From: Strongylocentrotus purpuratus
Taxonomy: Eukaryota; Echinodermata; Echinoidea; Camarodonta; Strongylocentrotidae
NCBI RefSeq assembly: GCF_000002235.5
Contig: NW_022145606.1
Span: 48,161,274 to 48,225,273, forward strand
Length of the DNA: 64,000 nt
Direction of reading: 5' to 3'
In this document: piece after piece, positions 58,401 to 64,000 of the stretch
Numbering within the stretch: the stretch's first letter is position 1
How the letters are laid out: each line of letters opens with the position of its first letter
Position numbers and translations under genes: made by a program
The notes under the pieces: model-generated
Told to the model about the DNA's origin: nothing
The model's database searches: none
The model's input: the letters and a program-made list of their open reading frames with translations, nothing else

Positions 58401-58830
58401 TTTACGGGGTATTTTTGGGGAGGAGCAACAATTATTGTGGTAGTAGCTTTTGTATTTTACGGGGCACTTTTTGAGCGGAGCAAATGTCGGCGGAGCAATT
58501 GTCGGCGGAGCAAATGTCACCGGAGCAAGTGTCGCTTCAGGCGGAGCAAATGTCGGCGGAGCAACTGTCGGCGGAGCAACTGTCGTTCGAGGAGCATTTG
58601 TCACCGGAGCAATTGTCGCGTTTTGCGGAGCAATTGTCGGCGGCGCAATTGTCGGCGGAGCAAATGTCGGCGGAGCAATTGTCGGCGGAGCAAATGTCGG
58701 CGGAGCAAATGTCGGCGGAGCAAATGTCGGCAGAGCAATTGTCGGCGGAGCAAATGTCGCGGAGCAAATGTCGTGGAGCAATTGTCGCATTTTGCGGAGT
58801 AAATGTCGGCGGAGCAATCGTCGGCGGAGC
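55457..58830. mobile_element. Foldback (TU-like) element with 15-bp repeat arms
   Basis: Flanked by an exact 9-bp target duplication GTCTTCCGG (55448-55456 and 58831-58839). The arms are tandem arrays of a 15-bp unit reading TTTGCTCCGCCGACA or ATTGCTCCGCCGACA. They are in that orientation at 55471-55647 and 56810-57160 and inverted at 58476-58830. The outer tips match closely: GCTCCGCCGACGATTGCTCC at 55471 and its complement ending at 58830. An inner non-repetitive arm part also matches (57155-57195 against 58441-58481, about 36 of 41). The centre (57240-58360) has no coding frame that I recognise. ORFs rich in Ala-Pro-Pro or Ala-Glu-Gln in the arms are repeat artefacts. This architecture is known from Drosophila FB and sea urchin TU elements. 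Confidence 0.88.
55648..56809. mobile_element. Insertion inside the left foldback arm, 14-bp TIRs, no target duplication
   Basis: Begins CATATCAATTCCTT and ends AAGGAATTGATATG, perfect inverted repeats, with weaker similarity further in (GCGCTCCT on both sides). The flanking arm bases GCTCCGC and CGACATTTGC rejoin to a perfect consensus repeat unit, so the insertion duplicated nothing and removed nothing. The interior of about 1.1 kb is AT-rich with no transposase frame. Confidence 0.7.
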
Positions 58831-59076
58831 GTCTTCCGGCATCTTGGCTTTTAAAGCTTAAGTGGGTGACCACGGGTGCGACTGCACTTTGTTCTGCTGA
58901 AGAAGTGTTGTTCTTGAAGAATAGTGCATGTTTTAATCTTGTGTGAAAATGAGAACCCTGTGGATGGGCAAATAGACAAACAAAATGATCATCTTCTTCT
59001 TTTTCTTTCTTCTCCTCTGTTCTCTTTCTGTATTTTCTCTGTCTCCCCTCTGTCTCCTCTTTGTCTTATTCTTTGT

Positions 59077-59126
<50 letters not shown>

Positions 59127-59143
59127 TCCTCCCTTTATAACAG

Positions 59144-59452
59144 CCCTACCACGTCTCTCGACACCACCCCGAGTAAAGAACGTCACGACATCCACGATTG
59201 AGATAGAATGGAAGGGAGATCACGACGGCGACGGACCCGTCTGCGGGTTCATCGTCGAGATTATGCCTCCGGCTTCAAAGTCATGGTCGAGTGCCGGATT
59301 CGTTTCCTTCCATGCAGATGAGGACGATTTCGAATACACGATTGAGAGACTCGAAGCCGACGCCCTCTACGGTATAAGTGTTATAATTGTACACTGCTCC
59401 GGCAGAGAAGGAGAAAGAGGTCCGAAGATCAACCAGTCAACAGAGTACTTTG
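59144..59452 (+). CDS. FN3 receptor gene, FN3 exon 4
   Basis: 309 nt, class 1-1, after a CT-rich tract and TTTATAACAG. It encodes an intact FN3 domain (RVKNVTTSTIEIEW, VCGFIVEI, YTIERLEADALYGISV). It is the most diverged at its end: IIVHCSGREGERGPKINQST then EYF instead of KDY. The last base is G instead of A, so joining to the terminal exon makes a Glu codon. This end is adapted to being last in the array, or simply drifted. The downstream intron (4.3 kb) holds the second foldback element. Confidence 0.88.
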
Positions 59453-61503
59453 GTGAGTTTTGGGTTTAACCATCTAAACTAAAACATGAAATCGTTATAT
59501 TCACTTAATGTCGATCTGTTCTAGTGTACAGTAGGGATTAGATCACCTTTCAAGGTCACTGGACAGGTGATTATCTCATAAAATTAGCTCTCAATTAACA
59601 TAAGAAAAACAAATTATGATGGGTGACCAATGGTCACCAATGAGACATTTTTTGTTATATAGAGGGCGCAAGTTGCTATATTAAACGAGTGCAGTAGGGC
59701 TTTAAGGATCTTGCGTTGTGTTTTTGTTCCACATCAGTAAAAAAAAAAAAAAAAAAAAAAAATCTTCGTTCATATATTATGACGAGGCAAAACCAGAGTT
59801 TTTGTTTTAATTACTCAAGCCCTTATTAAAAAAAACCATGGTTACCATGTTTTTTCTATCAAAATTACCATCCACCTTGGTAAACATGGTAACTATGATT
59901 AAAACAAATGGCATTCATTTACAGGAATAAAAAGGTCATGCGAAGGTTTTTGTTTTTTTATTGGGGGGGGGGGGAGGGGGTTACCGTTTCATATCTGAAC
60001 GAATCTTTATATTACGCCGTACCACGCATTTGGGAACGATGCAGTCTACGAACAAAACGTACCCAATATATAAACACTTATCATTCAGTTTGTCAAGTAA
60101 TAAAGTGCACATATAATGAATTTTATAAAAATATGTCAAACAAATTTGGAAGAACCTTCAATTCCTTCCCATATTAAAACACTTATTCCTGGAAAAAAAA
60201 GGATGTAGATTCATTTATAAAGATTTTTTGGAGAAACAAATTGTTTGTCTCTAATATGTTCAAAGTGGGAACAATATATGAATTATAATTTGCCAGCTGC
60301 ATGCTGTATTAATACAAAAATATAACGTTATGATATTTCGTTTCACACCAGTTATTAGTCTGAAATACTTTTAGTATAAGATTTGAAATATAATTTTTTT
60401 TTTAAATAAACAACTTTTTAGGAAAGAAAATTATTAACAACGAAAAATGTCCATTTTGTAGAAAAGAAATAAAATATATAGTTTATTTCTTTTTTGAATA
60501 ATAATAATAATAATAATAATAAATTATATTTCTATAGCGCATTATACAAGGTATGTCTCTATGAATGTGAGATAAGGATTTGGAATGAAACCTTAAACTG
60601 GATTTATAAAAAGAACTCAAATTAGAATTGTGTTCACTTTACAAAATATAATTTTGGGCTTTGGAGACAAGAGTAACGATGCCCTAAATAACATTGTTAT
60701 ATTATTTAAACAAGAGATGTTTATTTTTAAAATTAATAGTATTGTTCCGCTCTTTGATAAGTTGAAAAACAATTTTTTACAATAATATACAGATGAGAAA
60801 TATATTGTACGTCTATCTGGAATGGAAGGACATTTTGCTGTAAAGTGGCAGTTGCTTCAATTGTTGTTTGTATAGAAAGATTATATTGAATGTGTTTAAA
60901 CAAGCACATATATTTGATTTGTTTATTTCTGTGAAGATTATTAATAAATAGCCTGTGGAGGGCTTAAATATTGAAGACAAAATAAATATATAAACACATA
61001 AATAAACAATAAGAATGAGATGCAAGGTACAAAATTCAGCTGTAAAAGTGCAAGAGGTATAAATTCACAAGTCTAAACTGCTATAGAGGCAAAATAACAA
61101 AGAAAGAGAACTGTATTTATTCGCCTGGCAATTTGATAATGGGCTGCGATATAAGCGATTCGATTTTTGTTTAAGTGATCAGACAGACGGCCAGATGGAA
61201 GTCAAAACTTGGGTTTCCTCAACACTTGAAATTTTTTATTTTCTTTTGTTTATTATGTTTCGTTTTGATTGAAATCTTACAATTCCTGGTAGATGCTTTT
61301 GTGCCCATATTTATAAGAACCTAAGGCAAGTTGTCATTTATCTTAGCCTCTGTAATTAATTGACAACTAGCCTATCGAGATTTAACGAATATGACCCTGG
61401 GCCTTATACAATTTATTGTACGTACGAAGGTTTGCAGTCAATTGCAAATTTGAAATAACAATTATGATTGGTGTATAGACAGTCGTGTAAACATTATGAT
61501 TCT
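59453..61503 (+). other. Intron with poly-A, G run and AAT microsatellite
   Basis: Poly-A at 59740-59762, a G run at 59964-59980 and AAT repeats at 60500-60523. The AAT run is followed by ATATTTCTATAGCGCATTATA, the complement of an L2-like LINE tail, so a minus-strand L2 end lies at about 60500-60585. No exon recognised. Confidence 0.5.
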
Positions 61504-63656
61504 AGGACAATTACCCCCTGGGCAATCACCCCCCGGAAAATCACCCCCGGAAAATCACCCCTGGAAAACTACCCCCAAAGGACAATTACCCCCTGGAATA
61601 CCCCCCCCCCGGAGAATCACCCCTCGAGGACAACTACCCCCCAAGGACAATTACCCCCGGAAAATTACCCCCCGGAGAATTCCCCCCCCCGAGGACAATT
61701 ACCCCCTAGGACAATTACCCCCCGAGGCCAATTACCCCCCCCCCCTTCCCCCGATGACAACTACTCCCCGATGACAATTACCCCAGAGGACAACTACTCC
61801 CGGATGATAATTACCCCCCGAGGACAACCCCCCCCCCCCCGATGACAATTAACCCCCACAGGACAACAACCCCCGTGGACAATCAGGATTCAATAGCAAA
61901 AGACGATCTGACACATTGAGAGATGGCTACGAGCCCATAAAATCCCCTGCATGAACCCATATTCGTTCAAATACTATAGCACGCTGTCTTCCTCATTACT
62001 ACACATTTCCCTTTTATTATAATTTATGCAACGCCAGTGCGGTTGCTGATTTCCACGAAGGATGTAAGTTTTAGGAAATTGTCCAGCGCTTTTCAAAATG
62101 CCTAGAAATACATTTCTCTGGAGCAGCGTTATTTTAACTTTCTGTTAGTCACGGTACCCTCTTAAGAAATTAAAAGTTTCTCCCAAATCCCAAAGTCTTT
62201 ACAGACTATTAAATTTGCACGACTCTGGCACTCGTCAAGTGCTATGCATACACGTATGGGCACATTTAAGAATAAAAAGGAGAAGACATTTTCAAACTGA
62301 TAAAAAAATCAGTTTGTAATCCACACACTAGAAACGATTTAAAGTACTGTATGCGGGCACCTTGCCGCTGAATGTACATGAATAAAAAGTGATATATTCG
62401 GTCATGACCTTGATACACGAATATGAGGATATTCGGGCCTCTCGTTGCCCTTATTTGCCTTGCTGTCAAAATATTGTCAGCGAGCGAGGAAGGAAGACAC
62501 TTTAGTGTCTTCAATTTTTATTTTCTCATGTTATTACATTTTTTAACCGTTTCTGGTAATTGTTTGTTCGTTTGTTTGTTTTTATTACTGCATTTTCAAA
62601 ATAGAACATAATCATATACATAAAGTAACAAATATTTCTTTATTTTACATAACTATAATTTGTTAAGTACATTCAATAAGATGCATACAAACACAAATAT
62701 AATTTCAATGAAAAAGATAAATTACAGAAAACGCAGGAGACCGCCATCATGAGCATTTGATTTGTTTTACAAAATCAACGTTTTCCAAATCATTCTCTTG
62801 CGGCAACCCGGTTGAAAAACGCTGTGCTGGAGTTGCAAAATCAAATGAGATGAATTACCAGAGAGCAGGAAAACATATTATATTTCAGCATGGCAACAGA
62901 GATAAATAGATAACGTGAAGAAAACCTTAATTTTGGATCATGGATGAGGGCCCATTATACATGCAAAGACAAATACACGATCAGCTGATTTAAAAAGTTA
63001 CAGAGGATGCATTATAAAGGAAATCTTACATCCTAATTTCTTTGTTGTGCCATTGTTGGTGAGAAAAGCTGTAACGTGTACTCATCTCTGCGCGCAGTGT
63101 ATTGTTCAATTTCTAAGAAATGTAATTTTAGTTTTTTACTCGGTAGCAAAACTACGGGGGAATTGGGCAACCTCCACCCCACCTCCCCATATCGAATTGA
63201 ATAATTTGAAAAGACTGAAATGAACTTCATAAATAACAAAGAAAATTAAGTTTATGAAATTGTCTGTAAAAAGCAATTTGAAGAGAAGCTTGCATAATAC
63301 GTCACAATGTTATAAATTCCTCGGGGGTGATTGTCATTGGGGGTAGATGTCCTCCGGGGGTTATTGTCCTGGGGGGAGTTGTCCTCGGAGGGGGGATGGG
63401 TAGTTGTTCTCGGGGGGTAGTTTTCTTTGGGGATAGTTGTCTTCGAGGGTAGTTGTCCTTGGGGGATAATTGTCCTCGGGGGTAATTGTCCTCGAGGGGT
63501 AGTTGTCCTTGGGGGTAATTGTCCTCTGGGGGTAATTGTCCTCGGGGGGAGTAATTCTCCGGGGGGTAATTTTTCGGGGGGTAATCGTCCTACGGGGTAG
63601 TTTTCCGGGGGGTAATTTTCCGGGGGGGGGGTGATTGCCCAGGGGGTAATTGTCCT
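61504..63656. mobile_element. Second foldback element, arms of GGACAATTACCCCC-type repeats
   Basis: The outer 30 bases of both ends are identical inverted repeats starting AGGACAATTACCCCCTGGGC. The left arm 61504-61880 is a loose tandem array of about 15 bp (GGACAATTACCCCCCGA and variants). The right arm 63320-63656 is the same array inverted. The centre (61885-63315) is unique. No target duplication is obvious (TATGATTCT left, GATACGAAA right). It ends 78 bp before the last exon of the FN3 receptor gene. ORFs rich in Pro/Thr in the arms are artefacts. Confidence 0.85.
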
Positions 63657-63734
63657 GATACGAAACAATATGTGCATGAACGATGATCTTGATTAGCCAT
63701 TACAATTTTTTTTTTTACCGAAACATATCCGCAG

Positions 63735-63919
63735 AACCACCGACAGAATGTCCACCGAACCCACCCGAAGCCGATCATTTCTGGAGAACGAGGTTCATTA
63801 TTGCTGTACCTGCGCTCTCATTCATCGTTTTCGTGCAACTGGTTATTCTTATTTGGTATGCTAATGATCTATTTATAAAACCGCGAGATGCAGTTAGAGA
63901 AAAAAGTACACACTTTTAA
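63735..63919 (+). CDS. FN3 receptor gene, terminal exon: transmembrane helix and short tail
   Basis: The acceptor after ATCCGCAG follows a T run (63706-63716). Entering in phase 1, the exon reads PPTECPPNPPEADHFWRTR (a Pro-rich stalk), then the hydrophobic FIIAVPALSFIVFVQLVILI plus WYA as one membrane-spanning helix, then NDLFIKPRDAVREKSTHF and TAA. The tail is basic next to the membrane, as in type I proteins, and carries no kinase, death or other known domain. Phase, strand and the preceding FN3 exons place it as the last exon of that gene. No poly-A signal is seen in the remaining 81 bp. Confidence 0.78.
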
Positions 63920-64000
63920 AACTGTCTGTGTAGTTATTGTAAGATTTAATACATATTTTGTTTAGTGTGCCTGAATGCATACACAACTGGTAATCTTTCT
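63920..64000 (+). other. 3' UTR start of the FN3 receptor gene
   Basis: Sequence after the TAA stop. No AATAAA is found before the window ends, so the transcript end lies outside. Confidence 0.5.

Larger units (their letters stand above)
55235..58918 (-). mobile_element. CR1-like LINE tail in the FN3 intron, split by a foldback element
   Basis: Relative to the sister introns, extra sequence starts after GGAATATTTATAT and ends before GAATAGTGCATG. Its outer parts (58840-58918 and 55235-55447) together encode, on the minus strand, the extreme C-terminus of a CR1/Jockey-type ORF2: SRTRGHPLKL, then RKNLFSQRIINVWNGL, then NRFKSGHEKWW. It is 5'-truncated, and one frame indel is present at the insertion point. 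The foldback element at 55457-58830 sits inside it. Confidence 0.8.

Noticed and set aside
55444..58861. Ala-Pro-Pro and Ser-Ala-Glu-Gln repeat ORFs as structural proteins
   Set aside because: They lie in the 15-bp repeat arms of a foldback element, in several frames and on both strands.
61468..61845. Pro/Thr-rich ORFs resembling collagen or mucin
   Set aside because: They are translations of the C-rich tandem arm of the second foldback element. The mirror arm at 63252-63677 gives the same on the other strand.

Overview
This is eukaryotic, metazoan genomic DNA. It carries spliced exons with GT-AG borders, a spliceosomal U2 snRNA gene and a dense load of LINEs, a SINE, MITEs and foldback elements. 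I infer an echinoderm, most likely a sea urchin. The reasons are the foldback elements with about 15-bp tandem-repeat arms (the architecture known for sea urchin TU elements), an Academ-like transposon with an XPG-type nuclease domain, and the many short G/C-run dispersed repeats. The species assignment is inference, not something read directly.

Layout. 881-16613 is a 15.7-kb satellite of a 39-bp unit (about 403 copies) with higher-order repeats, bracketed by direct copies of one dispersed element (515-879 and 17177-17692). 19596-19785 is a U2 snRNA gene with a 3' box. 20.7-33.3 kb is repeats: a TTAA-flanked MITE, a LINE (24820-28899, minus) that splits a tRNA-derived SINE, a Gypsy-type integrase remnant and a LINE tail. 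33828-38597 is a 4.8-kb terminal-inverted-repeat transposon whose broken minus-strand gene looks Academ-like, itself hit by an L2-like LINE tail at 37293-37680.

From 39.4 kb to the end lies the one recognisable host protein gene, on the plus strand. It has a TATA box, a signal-peptide exon (39415-39478), a 57-nt exon (39771-39827), possibly a 39-nt micro-exon (52892-52930), four 309-nt fibronectin type III exons (53368, 54036, 54774, 59144) and a terminal exon with a transmembrane helix and an 18-residue tail (63735-63919). Every junction is phase 1, so the pieces can be joined or skipped in frame. The predicted product is a type I membrane protein with an FN3 ectodomain and no visible cytoplasmic enzyme domain. 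The four FN3 exons arose by tandem duplication of an exon plus its introns.

The introns of this gene hold the nested mobile DNA. 43538-50307 is a TTAA MITE, split by an L1/Tx1-like LINE, which is itself split by a 5'-truncated LINE and a hAT-type MITE. 50680-50845 is a near-perfect palindromic MITE with a 9-bp target duplication. 51264-52576 is another TTAA element. 55235-58918 is a LINE tail, split by a foldback element with a 9-bp duplication, which is split again by a third element. 61504-63656 is a second foldback element with a different repeat unit, ending 78 bp before the transmembrane exon.
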